Source: Cyathus striatus (taxonomy: Eukaryota; Basidiomycota; Agaricomycetes; Agaricales; Nidulariaceae). Taken from it: DNA of 64,000 bases. The stretch spans positions 248,001 through 312,000 of the forward strand of contig JAOVFP010000009.1 in NCBI GenBank assembly GCA_025738555.1. The letters are read 5' to 3'. Below the pieces are notes generated by a model. It was given only the letters and a program-made list of their open reading frames with translations, made no database searches and was not told the DNA's origin. Below, piece by piece: positions 10,663 through 21,690 of the stretch (the stretch's first letter is position 1; every line of letters begins with the position of its first letter). A program made the translations under genes and the position numbers.

Positions 10663-13148
10663 CTACTCTTGATCCTTCTTTTGGTATAATGCCTTCTGAA
10701 AACAAACGCATAACTCATGAGAAGCTATAGCCTGAAGAAATGAAAGGAACTGACCGTTGTCAATCTTCACAGTTCCCTTTTGCCGTTTCTTCGGGGCAGG
10801 AAAGAACTTTTCCCCCGGAACTTTGTCCACCTTCTCTGGCTCCTCTTCTCCTCTCACCGCTCTCCCATTCTCCCTCACGCGGGAACTCGAATCATAGCCA
10901 TTGTCATGGTTTCTCTGCTGAGTAGCATATCGAAACTTAACTGAAGTTGTGGGCTCCTCCGTGTGGAGTCTACCAAAGGTTGAATGGCAGAAATGGATTG
11001 GTGCCAACTGCAGACCCGGTACAACTTCCTTCGACCATTCTCCAAGGCAACTCTCCGCAGAAGAATTCTTTGAATCGGCACATTCTGGAAGAAAAGATGT
11101 GCTACAGGAAGAGTGAGTGAAAGCGAACACACAGAATACCAAAATCATACCTCGACTTGGAATTCTTCCTCATCTTCACCTCTTGCCCTATCTTCTCTAC
11201 TGTATTGACAACAAACCCGGTACACGCAACGCATTTGGTCTCATCAAACAACTCCTCAGATGTCCTGGAGAACACATTAGGGTGAGAATGATAGGTATGG
11301 GTGCTATGGCGCTCAGTGGTCTCATCAGACAACCCCCCAGATGTTCCGGAGAACACGCTAGGATGGGCGACTGTGAGACGAACACTCTGGGCTTGCATTG
11401 GCGTACTTGCGGAAGAGCTGTAGTCAGACTCAGGCTTGGGCTCTGAGGGAAGAGTATTGTATTTGCGATAAGGATATGCGGCGAGGGAAGCTTTAAGCTC
11501 AAGTGGGGGGGACGGCGGCAGAGAGGAGGGCGGCGATGACAGCAGTAGAGAGAACAACGAGGAGGAGGGTGACGAGGTAGGAGAAAGATAGGCTGGAGAA
11601 AGTGAGGAGGAGGGGGTAGAAGAGGTGGTAGGGAGGGAAGAGGTAGAGGACAACAGTAGAGGGGACAAGGAGGAGGAGGGTGAAGAAATGACAGAAACAT
11701 AGGAAGAAGAAACGGAAGTAGAAGGGGTAGGAAGGGAAAGGGTAGAGGATGACGGTAGAGAGGACAGCAAGGAGGAGGGTGAAGAGGCAGGAGAAAGGAA
11801 GGCAGGAGAAAGGGTAGTGGATGTGGTAGAAGAGGAGGAAGGGGTAGGGAGGTAAGGGGTAGAGGAAGGTAACATAGAGGAGACAGATGTGGAGGGAGGT
11901 GAGGTAGAAGGGGAAGAAATAGAGGGTAAAGGAGTGGAGGATGAAGGAGTGGAAGAAGATGCAGCACTGGAGGGTACAACAGCTGGAGGCGGGAGAGTGG
12001 TCACTGACGGAAGAGCGCTGAGTTGCATTCTGGCTGGGGTGTACCCTGATCTCGTTTCCTTTACGCTTGGAGATCTCCTCGAATGAGATGGCAAACAGAA
12101 TGCTTCCGAACAGGAAGGCAATATCGGGCGGGGTATAGAAGAAGAGGCGGTGGTGGTGGAGGAGGAGGAGGAGGAGGAGGACACGGATGGAAGTGGGACA
12201 GAATTCATCTCTTCTTTAATATTGTCCTGTACAAAGTGGTTTACACTCTTGCCCTTTCCGCCCTATGAGAAGTAGGTCAAGTAGTTAAAATGGAAGTCTG
12301 CGCTTGGAAGAGGATCAATGCCTACCTTTACCTTTACTTGATTAGAATCACCTATAACTCCTGTGCCGCCATTCTCTATCCTCCATGGAGCGTGTCTTGA
12401 ATGGACCACACTTTCAAAAGTTTCCTTGCCCTTGCTCTTCGGAATCTTGGGGGTCAGCGAGATGGATGAAGCCACTTCTGCAGGTGCTGTTGCTCCCTCA
12501 GTCCTCCAGGAAGCGTGCATTGAGTGTATCACACTTTCGAAAACCACCTTGCCCTTATCTGAAGAGAGAGCGGGGTGGATGAAGATACTTCTACAGGAGT
12601 TGTTGGGCCTGAAGATATTATATCGAATGGGCTGGAACAGAGGTGGAGGTAGAGGCATGATTGGAGGCAAGACCATAGGTAGCAGAGAGAAAGTCGGGAA
12701 CAGAGAGAGGGGACGAGGAAAATGCAGAACCGGACGTAGGGGTGGAGACAGAGATGAAAGCACTGACGGTGGCAGGAACATCGAGCAATGAAGGAGTGAA
12801 TAACGAGCCGTCATAGTCAACAGCCATATGATCTTCGTCGTAGCCAGCCCAAAAGGTTTTCATCATGGTTGACGTAGGTACAATACGAGCCCACCATGGA
12901 CCTGGTAGGGTGCTCATCAGGGTTTTCACCACGGGAAAGCAGTCCCACTTGCTCCTCATCTGGAGCCGGCTCTTTATGCCCTTCGCATCAGCCTTCTTCA
13001 GTGTACCCTTGGCGGAGCGGCGAGCATCTCGTCGACTGTTCTCTTGGGTGGCTGACAGTTGACGTGGCCTTGAGAGACTCTGCGGCTTGAGAGCAGCACG
13101 CTTGGCAGATTTAACCTGAACGAAATACTTGCGCGGGAAAGGGGTCAT
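10663..13148 (-). CDS. Ser/Pro/Thr-rich unknown protein, possibly broken
   Basis: Not a recognised family. The N-terminal exon (start about 13148) encodes a basic region with FPRKYFVQVKSAKRAALKP and RRDARRSAKGTLKKADAKG. A more conserved-looking patch with RSKWDCFPVVKTLMSTLPG and WWARIVPTSTMMKTFWAGYD follows. A duplicated segment (12376-12605), then a long Ser/Pro/Thr low-complexity region (about 11500-12200), then a C-terminal domain of about 160 residues (10663-11100) with SFLPECADSKN and a Lys-rich run complete the model. One intron is clear: its donor is at about 11152 and its acceptor near 11103, in frame. Between 12618 and 12265 the frame changes, with no single convincing intron, so either an intron is missed or the gene is frameshifted. 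The order of exons is an inference. The whole could be nuclear, judging from the basic composition. Confidence 0.4.
12376..12605 (-). repeat. Internal tandem duplication inside the Ser/Pro/Thr-rich gene
   Basis: Two imperfect copies of about 110-118 bp lie head to tail. On the minus strand they encode KGKVVFESVIHSMHASWRTE and KGKETFESVVHSRHAPWRIE, preceded by similar Val/Ser/Thr-rich residues. An indel between the copies puts the upstream parts in different frames. This is one reason the gene model here is uncertain. Confidence 0.7.
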
Positions 13149-13239
13149 CTGTGGCTGAAGATAAAGGGGGATGGAGGAGGTAAGGACTACGAGAGAGGGA
13201 GGAGGGACGGAGAAGGGAGGAAGGTAGTTGAACATACTG

Positions 13240-14339
13240 GGCGTACGCTGATAAGAGACAAAGGGGCTAGGTGGAAGGATATATGCGCGGTGGGGGTCGA
13301 AGGAGGTGATGGAGGGTGATATAAAAGGACGGAGGCTGGGAGCTGAGAGGTCTGTGGGCAGGTACGCGAGGTGGAAGTCAAGAAGAGGGATATATGCTCT
13401 GGTGGCTGACCGGGTTTCTGGTTTTTATATTTTATAATAAATAATCCTATGCAGTTTACAGGAATACGACGAAACCTTATTCTGTCGAATCGCTGGATTT
13501 CAGTCAACAGAACGCGATCTAAGTTTGAAATCTCACATTCGAACCCCGCTCTAACAGCCAGACCACTCCCGCTACTTCGAATCTATTTTGTCTCCTCGAC
13601 ATCCAGTATATGATAGTCTTCAAAAATCCAGAATTCACATCCATATTGCTCGAAACCGGGTGGAAGTAAGTGGGGAAGTGCGGGGAGCAATTCGCTTCCT
13701 CCGTTCAATCAAGTACCTCCTTATGTACTCTACATACTTTAACAGACTTTAACCTGATCCCGGCTATCAACAATCAGGGACCAATCAGAAGCTTGCGATC
13801 ATATTGATCGAATCCTAATTCCGTCCCTCTCATGCATTTGATATGCACATTGCATATACAGTGTAACTTAATATACATTCACTGTCAATATGTCAAATTT
13901 TATGAGAATCATATCATATATATATAATAGCAGAAATGTACTCACCGGTAGATCCATGGCAGATCATAAACTTTCCAATCAAATCAAGTCAAATAAAGCC
14001 ATCATCCATTTCTTTTATAAGTATTTCACCGGCCCAACTACACAGGGCCTTGCCATCGTAAGCGTGATGAACACAAAAGGGACTTAAGAATGGTAGGGAT
14101 TCAATATTCCGTCCTTGCGTGGTCAATTTACTACGCCAAGCAAAAGAATGCTGATCAGCAGAGGCGTAGTAGTATACTAGTACAAATTGCCTTACATTCC
14201 TAATGATTCGCTGGCGTCCTGTTTGTCTACGTGGAGCTCTCGACGTTAGCTTTTTCGATGTTTACGAGCTTAGAAACCATGCATGTAATCATTCATGTAT
14301 TCCGGTCTATCAAAGGCAGGCGTACAATGAAGGCCATTA
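13240..14339. other. Intergenic, no gene seen
   Basis: No supported coding frame. A short stretch at 13520-13560 (minus strand) has a GGTTCGAAT box resembling a tRNA T-arm, but no acceptor stem or anticodon arm could be folded around it. Confidence 0.4.
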
Positions 14340-14640
14340 CAGTGGAATTAGCAGCAACTAAGGGAAAGATGCATAGGAAATGACACATATCAATCGTCCC
14401 AGCGCTCTTGACCGTGTAAACGCTCTGTATCCCTCTGTATCCTTGTCGTATTTCTTTCATCGCCAAACTGGCTTAGATATGTTGCTCATTCTTGTTTGAC
14501 GTGGTTGCAGCGTGGTTAGTCGTTGCAGCACGTATGGTATGCGAGGTGCGTCTTGTAAAAATACCAACCTACTGGGGGGGAATCAGATGAGGTATACAAT
14601 GTGTTTCCGTCTATTAAATTGTCGACGTTTCCGCCATCAT
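14340..14640 (-). pseudogene. Relic of a GH16 glucanase gene
   Basis: DNA here aligns to 8170-8500 of the intact GH16 gene on the same strand. The shared stretch starts near 14340 (GCAGCAACTA/GCAGCGCATA region) and includes CACATATCAATCGTCC, the CTCTGTATCC-CTTGTCGTATTTCTTT block, and the GTTGTCGAC block near 14615. Only the third exon, part of the second exon and the intervening intron are left. Several indels break the frame. It is a partial duplicate from the N-terminal third and lacks the catalytic ExDxxE exon. Confidence 0.75.
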
Positions 14641-14845
14641 CCTCGACTCCTAACTCCTGAGTTGGCTGGATTAGTGAAGATGCGTCAAGAATGAATCGGA
14701 AAGCCCGTGATCGCTCGCGACGTGTTGACTGAGCTCTAGAGTCTTTAAGAAAGGCTTAGGTTACTGTATTGGGCCTGCTCCTGCTTTGAGTGCAATTACG
14801 TCACACAGTTGCATGACCTCATTGCAACGGACTTCAAAAACTTCC

Positions 14846-14864
14846 TATAAAAGTTGTATAAAAG
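14846..14864 (+). promoter_or_regulatory. Double TATA box of the CsbD-like gene
   Basis: Two overlapping-range TATAAAAG boxes (14846-14853 and 14857-14864) lie about 100 bp before the ATG at 14961. An A/C-rich leader follows. This suggests a strong or inducible promoter. Confidence 0.6.
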
Positions 14865-14960
14865 GACGGTGTTCAGCATCGAAAGTTATCACAAACACAT
14901 CTACACCCATAAAAACCCTCGAATATTTACTCAACTTACAAACACCAATCACACTTCGAA

Positions 14961-15400
14961 ATGTCTTCCTCCGCTAATAACATTGTCTCCGGCGAGCCAA
15001 CGTACGTAGAGCTGCTATTTGATCTATCGGACCGTGTTGCTGATTCTTTCTTCTGTAGCAAGACCTCTGGTCAATTCCACTCCGTAAAGGGCACTCTCGT
15101 CGAGACTGTCGGTAACCTCACTGGTGCTACCTCATGGCAACAATCAGGCAAGCAAGAGCATGCTGCTGGAGAAACCGAATACAATGCTGCCCAGGCCAAG
15201 GGCTACGTCGAGGGAACTGCTGATCGTATCGTCGGAAAAAAGGACGCCGTTGTCGGTGCACTCACTGGCGACAAGTGCCAACAGGCAAGCGGTAAGCACA
15301 CCTATTAGGCTCCTACAGAAGAGTGTAGCTGACTTAACATTTTTCAGGCAACGTTCGTCACGATAAAGGCGAGGCCCAACAGAAAATTAACACCCCATAA
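14961..15400 (+). CDS. CsbD-like stress protein (Hmp1-type cruciform DNA-binding family)
   Basis: A small hydrophilic protein of the CsbD family. Fungal members are annotated as mismatched-base-pair and cruciform DNA recognition proteins (Ustilago Hmp1) and are usually stress induced. Exons 14961-15001, 15059-15291 and 15348-15400 join in frame to 108 aa. The core repeats are visible: [59 protein letters not shown] and the C-terminal [14 protein letters not shown]. The length is normal. There is no signal peptide, so it should act in the cytosol or nucleus. A double TATA box precedes it. A decayed kinase copy follows on the other strand. Confidence 0.9.
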
Positions 15401-15599
15401 ATGATTATATTTTTTACGATCTAATTGCATTGGAGGATAAGCATACAGTATATATAATTAGTAGTTGTATACATAAAGTTTATAAATAAGCACCTTATAA
15501 TGTATTGCTTTGAATCGAAAAGTCTTCGATGTGCTTGGCATTCAGAGATAATCCTGGTATTAGATGGGTTCCACTGGGGGCTTCTAGCATGCTGAAGTT

Positions 15600-16060
15600 G
15601 AGTTAATTTGTGAGAATGCTTCAAATCCCTGATGATCCTATCGTGTTTTGATTCATCTACAATGGACACTCTTGACCATAGCTCCCACGTGCTTAAATAC
15701 TGACAATCGTCGAGAGCCACTCGTCTATTGTACGCCGTTTCTTGGGGTCATCTTGAACCATGTCTGCAATCAGGGATCCATAAACTCGAAGCCGTTAAAT
15801 GCGAGAAAGAAGCTCTCCCCCTGAAACATGGCAATGACTCGTAAAGCCAGTATTTAGGAAGTATATGCAGATACGAACCTATCGAAATCTCTTGAGCAGC
15901 AAGTGGTCCGTACGGTATATGTCCACGGCAACGTAGGACGGGCATGATGTTTTGAAACTCGGGGACTGCTGTTTCAACCGTATCCAGGAATCTCTAGATG
16001 AGAGATCTCTGGCTTATACAAGTATGATTGTCCTAAACCTACAAGGTGGCTTGCAGGTGA
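15600..16060 (-). pseudogene. Relic of a FunK1-like kinase C-terminal lobe
   Basis: On the minus strand, from about 16055 downward, the DNA follows the intact kinase. It begins at the activation-segment region (HLVGLGQSYL corresponding to HYLVDLGLSHSY). The VPEFQNI block has a stop just before it, where GGTGGA has become GGTTGA. Then come a frameshifted DIYxMGDLLxKRFR region (near 15890-15950), MVQDDPKKRRTIDEW near 15720-15770, and STWELWSRVSIVDESK near 15650-15710. Frameshifts and stops make it non-functional. It is on the same strand as the intact gene. Confidence 0.75.
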
Positions 16061-16686
16061 TTTCTAAGCATCATGCATAGGCTTCAGCTTCTAGGGGAAC
16101 AGGTATGTCTGTGTATTTGGTGGACCAAAAAGTGTGCGCGACTGCCATTGATTGAGAATATGTATACGTACGGTGACCCACGCGCCGCAGGTGAAGCTCT
16201 CTTGTAAAGCCTGAGGAGACTTGTACTCCTTAACATGCCCACTGCTTACAAGGACATCTTTACGTGGGCTTATGATTACAAGTGTAATTTCGTACGCGGT
16301 AGCCATCGAAGTAGCCTCAGTACACAGGACACGGGACCACCAGTTCAATTGCAAGCATCGGCGTTAACGTTAAAACGTTCCCGGCCTCAGCTTCATCAGC
16401 TGCGAGACACTTACTGTATTATGGCTTTCTGATTTCGTTAGGTGTGCGAGACTCAAGAGGAGTGACTGAGGATCGAGGTTGCTTGATCCGTCACTCTAAG
16501 GCGGTCGGATGTATGTCACTTGCCTAGTAAACTACTGGCTTTGGCTTCCGGCCAACTTCCGTCTAGAAACATTTCATGAACTACTTACAGTAGCACATGA
16601 TGTATTTGTTTTTTTAACGAGTCACATATGTTTAATACGGATCATCACAGGCCAAGGTCAAGCTATCAGAGAGTGCCATTATTAAT

Positions 16687-18108
16687 TCACTCAAAGATGT
16701 TAATAACATCATCGGGAAGACAACCATCTAGAGTTGTTCTCTCAAACACCTTTAGTTCTCCATGCTGATAAACTAGACTAAGCCTGCCGCGTTGTCCATG
16801 CTTAACCACAAGCTTCTGGATGGCCTGCAAAGCAAGAACGAGCTTCTTAAAGTTTGACTGAAGTTCTTTGTCTGCCTCCCTAAGCTCCGAAGAACCCAGT
16901 GTTGTATGTCTGATTTCAGTAAAGGTGCCTTTCATGTGGACGGCTAGGAAATGATGTGATGTCTGTGAGAGGAAGAGATGTGGGTATCTATCCTTCCATT
17001 CGAACAGGTGTTGCCTATTCACCGAACGGGTAGAAGTTTCGGCGATAGAAGATTGAGGAATATATGAGCCACCATGGATGACCTTAATGGCTGAAAGAGA
17101 GTCTTTCAGTGTGATAGTGGATGCCTCTGGTTTCTTAACGTCGCAGGTAGGTCCCTTCGACGAAATCTTTGTCGTGGCAAGTAGCCCCGCAAGGCCATCT
17201 ACGTCCGACGACATTGAGGACACAGCAGCCTTTTGCCTAGCATCTGAAAGATAGGCATCTACTGCGAACCGCACGACCATTTTCAAGCCACACAAGTTCT
17301 ACATCTGCGTTAGCTGCAAACGAAATGAATTGCAGTTTGCTTACATAGGTTAATATCCTGTGATGACTAGTGCTATCTGGGCAATCAGAAACAGGGGAAG
17401 TAGACGCCTGCACGAAGTTAAGCGCATAAGTAAGACCAGGAAAGCGCTCTCGAGTGCGTTTCTCCCAACGACTCAGCAAGATGGTCTTCGCGCCTGCTAG
17501 CTGCATGTCGATCCTAAATTCAGTATCTTCGTCTGCAACCCACCTCAACAACATTCTCAACTGGTTGCGATCAGTAACAAAGTCAACTTCTGGCCAATTG
17601 ACGATTTTGTCTCCTTCTAACTGTTCCCTGGCTTCGACAGCGGAGATGATGGGGAGTAGTGGACTCATTGGTGATCTAAATTTGTTTTGCTCTACAAATT
17701 GCACTCCAATGTCTGGATCAACAGCATATGGGGTTGGTCGGTTAAGCCACATTGGAGGCGAGCCTTGTCGGTATGTTAGTTGAAATCTCTTAAAGGCGGG
17801 TCACCCGGTTTTTAAGGCTTACCAGGTACGATCATGGTTGGCTGATCACAAGTAGTCCAATTGTAAGATCCAACATACTCAAGCCTAGTGATACTAACAT
17901 CAGCCATAGTCTGTTCATTTGGACGCGCAAGCGCAACAATCGGGGACTCCTTCAGTCCCTCCATGATGTCCTTGTCATCTTCGACAGGTGAAGTGATTGG
18001 AAAGTCTGGTACGATCCAAGAACCACGTCGTCCTCTAGCACCACGGCCACGCCCTCCACGCTGAGAACCGAAGTTAAATGTTTGATGTGCTCGGTTAGGA
18101 CGAGACAT
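16687..18108 (-). CDS. Agaricomycete conserved protein, usually mislabelled geranylgeranyl pyrophosphate synthetase
   Basis: Exons 18108-17823, 17763-17345 and 17298-16687 join in frame to 438 aa. The N-terminus is an Arg/Gly-rich tract (RGGRGRGARGRRG) like those of RNA-binding proteins. It is followed by a conserved core: SYNWTTCDQPTMIVPG, SPPMWLNRPTPY, DFVTDRNQLRMLLRW, then FRIDMQLAGAKTILLSRWEK, GLKMVVRFAVDAYL, HLFLSQTSHHFLAVHMKG, and a C-terminus with HGQRGRLSLVYQHGELKVFE and GCLPDDVINIF. This order matches a family common in mushrooms that databases often call geranylgeranyl pyrophosphate synthetase. I see no DDxxD motifs of prenyl synthases, so that label is not supported. The VDFVTDRNxLRKLLRW and RIDxQLxGxKT pattern looks like a nuclease-type or nucleic-acid-binding fold related to decapping nucleases, which is inference only. 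Expected to be intracellular. Confidence 0.8.
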
Positions 18109-20598
18109 CCTGAGGGAATAGTAATCCTGGTTTGTGGGGCCACATCTTGATAAGGAGAGGCATTAAATACTGCTTTTACAGCTTTGCGCGCCAACGAAGC
18201 TGAACGTGCGTAGAAGTCTATAAGATGCTGGGTCCATCGGCCGGATAAATAGGCGCCTTTAGTTTATTTAAACTTCAAGCCGTGTAGAATTCGAAGGGGT
18301 GATTAAGTAGGACTTCTGCTACTCACTGACAGCAACTCCACAGTTGGACAAAACGGCGTTGGAGTTCTTGCATGGATTGATTCACCTCTGCATTATCTAT
18401 ATAATGTGGTCTTTTTGCGACTCTGAACAAAGAATCGGCAATTAATACGGCGTTCGGGCTCCCGTTAAAGCAAGGTTAAGACTCAGCATGAAAATAAGTA
18501 GTAGAGAATTGCCTACCACTACCTAAAGCCAAACTATATCATTTGCTATTTAACGTAAAGAGAAGAGCATGTCCGCATGCCGAGAAGGCAGCCACGAGCC
18601 AGCATTCAATAACCTGCGACTTTTAAGTACTAAGTACTTAGTTGGTCGTTGAAGCTTGCGGCTGACTTGGGCCTGACCCACACAAGAGTACGCGTTGTTT
18701 GGACTCAAAGCCAATGGCATACAAATGCGGACGCTCCGCGGCAGCGCTTCACCTCCAGGCTCAACTTCACCCTTCCAATTGCTTCCACTTGATCCCAACG
18801 TCTTCACCCTCGATTTATTTATACTGTCTCGCGTACTAGGTCTATGCAATTCTAATGACATTTCATCTTTATATTTCTCAATGGTAATTGAAACCGTGCT
18901 GTCGAAGCGTTCATCTCCTTATCAAAGCTCTATCTGCTCCCCTGAAGGATGTAGCTCCTATGGTTATCCAACTTGGGTGGATACAGTGACCTTGGTCTTA
19001 TCGGACGAGTCGTCCAGGAATTCGACTTCTGCTAATTACCTTTTGTTAGTTGTTGGCATGATGCATGCTGTGACGTGTTGGAATATTATTTTTAACCAAC
19101 TGAAAGCCCGTGTTTACGGTATCTTGGACGCGCAGGGAACCGTACGGTTCTAACAGTGCACATATGTATCCCGGCAAGACTAAGCCCATCCCCCCCCTGG
19201 TCAGCATTCCACCGCATGACTCGGCTTGGGAACATCTTTCTCCCATTAACTGTGGCGTCGAGTTCTGCAGTGTCTTATAGCTGCATGTGGCGGTGTTTGT
19301 TATATCTCACTTTCTTTCGTTTGACTATGTGTACGCAACGCTTCGGTTGAAACGCTGACATCGACCTTCAGGCTTGGCTGAGACAGCTGTACGGTAAGCT
19401 TCCTGGTAAATCATCGAATTCTATGCTTAGCTAGCAGGCTTACATCTTGTGGACCACATGACGCAGCAGCAACACTGCAAGTTCAAGTTGAAAAGCAAAC
19501 TTGAAACTGACGCTTTAATCATACAGTAATTGTTCGGAGATAAGATGGCGATCTACTTCAAAATGATGTGTAGTTGAGGAGAGCTGGATTTTGGGTGGAT
19601 GTCGACGTCGACATGCAAGGTTCAAACCCCAATTCAACAAGCAACGTTGCGATTGATGTTGGTTGATACACATGATCGATCTCGAGGGCAACCGTCTGCA
19701 ACAAGCAAATAGTGCTTGGATGCTCCACTGAAGCATGCTGCATGATTTTATGTCTCCATTATGGTCTTCGCTGCATACATAGTCTTCACTGAGATCGGAT
19801 GCTCCGCTCCAGAATTGGATACAAACTGTGAAGACCGTCGTGCTCATCGATGTGTGCTGACAGAACTTGAGTTGCACCCTGCACTGCAGGCAGTCTGACT
19901 CGTTTTCTTTGGCCGGGTTATAGACGAGTAGAAAACACATTCTTGCACATAGCAACGAACCCTTCGAAGCTTTATTTAGCCAGCCATCAGAGTAGATGAT
20001 TCGATCCTGTCAAACTCATTCCGGGGCAGAAGAAGTGTTATAACGTGACGATTGCAAAAATAGAAATACTTAATGCGATTTGGATTCCATTCTGGCGCCG
20101 ACCCGCATCTGACTTCTTGAGAAAACGAATTACTGCAAAAAAAAAACAGAACCTTGTGAGTAGCTTGACGCAAGGGGAGAAATGCAGTTGCGAAAGTGGA
20201 TGTAACCCGAGATTGGTACCTGTTGGGTAAGGATCTTGGTGTTGGTGAGAACAAGGTGAGAACAGTCTAGTATCCACCTCGTGGAATTCTAGTCACAAAG
20301 GACGGATGCTACGAAAAGCTTATAAGACCGAGGACGGGTCCGATCGAAGTGGCTTTTCTCCACCCTCTTTTCTTTCTTCCGCCACCACCTCCCCCTCTCC
20401 TTTTCATCGACAGCGTCGATCCACCCCTTTCTCTTACACCCTACGCAAGTCGCAGGCCCTTCCAGTCCTTAATTTCGTCTTCTTTCGAAAGCTTGACGCT
20501 TGACAACGTTCATTGACAAGTTCCAAGCTCCATTGTCATTGCCGCCCCCAAGAACGCCGACAATTTACCACACATCCGATTCACTTCCTAGACCAACG
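18109..20598. other. Intergenic, with a pyrimidine-rich promoter before the secreted-protein gene
   Basis: No gene is supported between 18.1 and 20.3 kb. The open frames at 18695-19153 and 19515-19955 have no recognisable motifs or splice support. At 20350-20470 there is a CT-rich tract (CTCCACCCTCTTTTCTTTCT and similar), typical of the core promoter of a well-expressed basidiomycete gene. It lies 130-250 bp before the ATG at 20599. Confidence 0.5.
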
Positions 20599-21690
20599 AT
20601 GAAATTCTTCCTCACTTTCGCTTTGCTTGCCACCTCCACTGTAATCACCGCTGCCCCCGTGAGGCGCGACGTCGATCCGTCCCTCGTTCCTGAGTTTGGT
20701 CTTCAGGCAGGGCTTAACCCCACTGGCACAGGGGACTGCGATGGTATCACCAATGCCGCAGGGCAGGTTGTTAAGATTCCCTGCTCCTGCCCTCCAGATC
20801 GAGACACGTTCATCCAGGTCTGTCTGACACCCTTTCATCCCCTCGTACCTTTCTATCTTGGACTTGAACCGTCACTCGGGCTGGCACACTAACATGACGT
20901 TCCACAGTCCATCAACGAAAATGTCAACGCTGGGAAAGTGGTGAACAACCCCACCATCCCCGTCTCTTTCCCCACCGACAACTCCCAAGCGTCCCAATTG
21001 GCGCGTTTGCAAACTGCCATTGTGACGTTGCAGAATCTTAATGGACCAGGCGTTGGCTGTCCTGCGGCTTCGACGACTTTCTCGGCCCAGCAGAAGGCGA
21101 TTCAGGATGGGACAGGTGCTGCTACCAGTTCCGCCCCTGCTCCTGCCACTCCAGCAGGGAGTAATGGATCTGTTAGCAGTTCTGCCCCTGCGTCGCCTGC
21201 CTCTTCTCCTGCTCCTGCCGGAGGCGTCGACCCCGCACTTGTTCCAGACTTTGGGCACCAAGCGGGTCTTAACCCCACCGGCACCGGCGACTGCGACGGT
21301 ATCACCAATGCTGCAGGACAAGTTGTCAAGGTTCCTTGCTCATGCCCTCCCGATAGGGATACCTTCATCCAGGTCCGTCTACCCCTTCCGTCGTTCTTTC
21401 ACTTTAACCTTAACTTACCAATACATGTAGTCACTCAGCGCAAATGTAGCTGCCGGACATGCTGTCAATAATCCATCCGTCTCCGTCTCGTTCCCCACAG
21501 ATGATTCGAATGCGTCTAAGGCCGCGAGGATCCAAGCTTCGCTTATCACTTTGCAGAATTTGAACGGCCCAGGTAAAGGCTGTCCTGCTGCTTCTACCAC
21601 ATTTTCGGTTAGCATCTTGAGTTTATGTCGGTGGGGTCGATAACTAATTTTGCTTTTTTGTAGGCGCAACTTCAGGCCGTCCAGCCATGA
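20599..21690 (+). CDS. Secreted protein made of two tandem cysteine-containing modules
   Basis: Four exons (20599-20817, 20908-21372, 21431-21607, 21664-21690) join in frame to 295 aa. An N-terminal signal peptide (MKFFLTFALLATSTVITA) is followed by a likely Kex2-type site (VRR). Two near-identical modules follow. Each begins with VDPxLVPxFGxQAGLNPTGT and GDCDGITNAAGQVV and carries IPCSCPPDRDTFIQ or VPCSCPPDRDTFIQ. Each ends with a block containing VSFPTD, the TLQNLNGPG signature and GCPAASTTFS. They are joined by an Ala/Ser/Pro-rich linker (about residues 155-195). In both modules a phase-0 intron falls at the same place, directly after FIQ. The gene therefore arose by duplication of a module together with its intron. 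Four Cys per module suggest disulfides. The family is known from Agaricomycete secretomes but I know no function for it. It could be a cell-wall or small effector-like protein. Confidence 0.85.

Noticed and set aside
11197..11979. 260-codon minus-strand frame very rich in Pro and Leu
   Set aside because: It is the shifted-frame shadow of the Ser/Pro/Thr-rich coding region and has only low-complexity composition.
13515..13560. Possible tRNA gene (GGTTCGAAT box on the minus strand)
   Set aside because: No acceptor stem, D-arm or anticodon arm can be paired around it.
16091..16354. Extension of the kinase relic upstream
   Set aside because: The translated sequence shows no resemblance to the kinase, so the relic was ended near 16060.
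18695..19153. 152-codon plus-strand frame
   Set aside because: No recognisable family, no signal peptide, and overlapped by open minus-strand frames.
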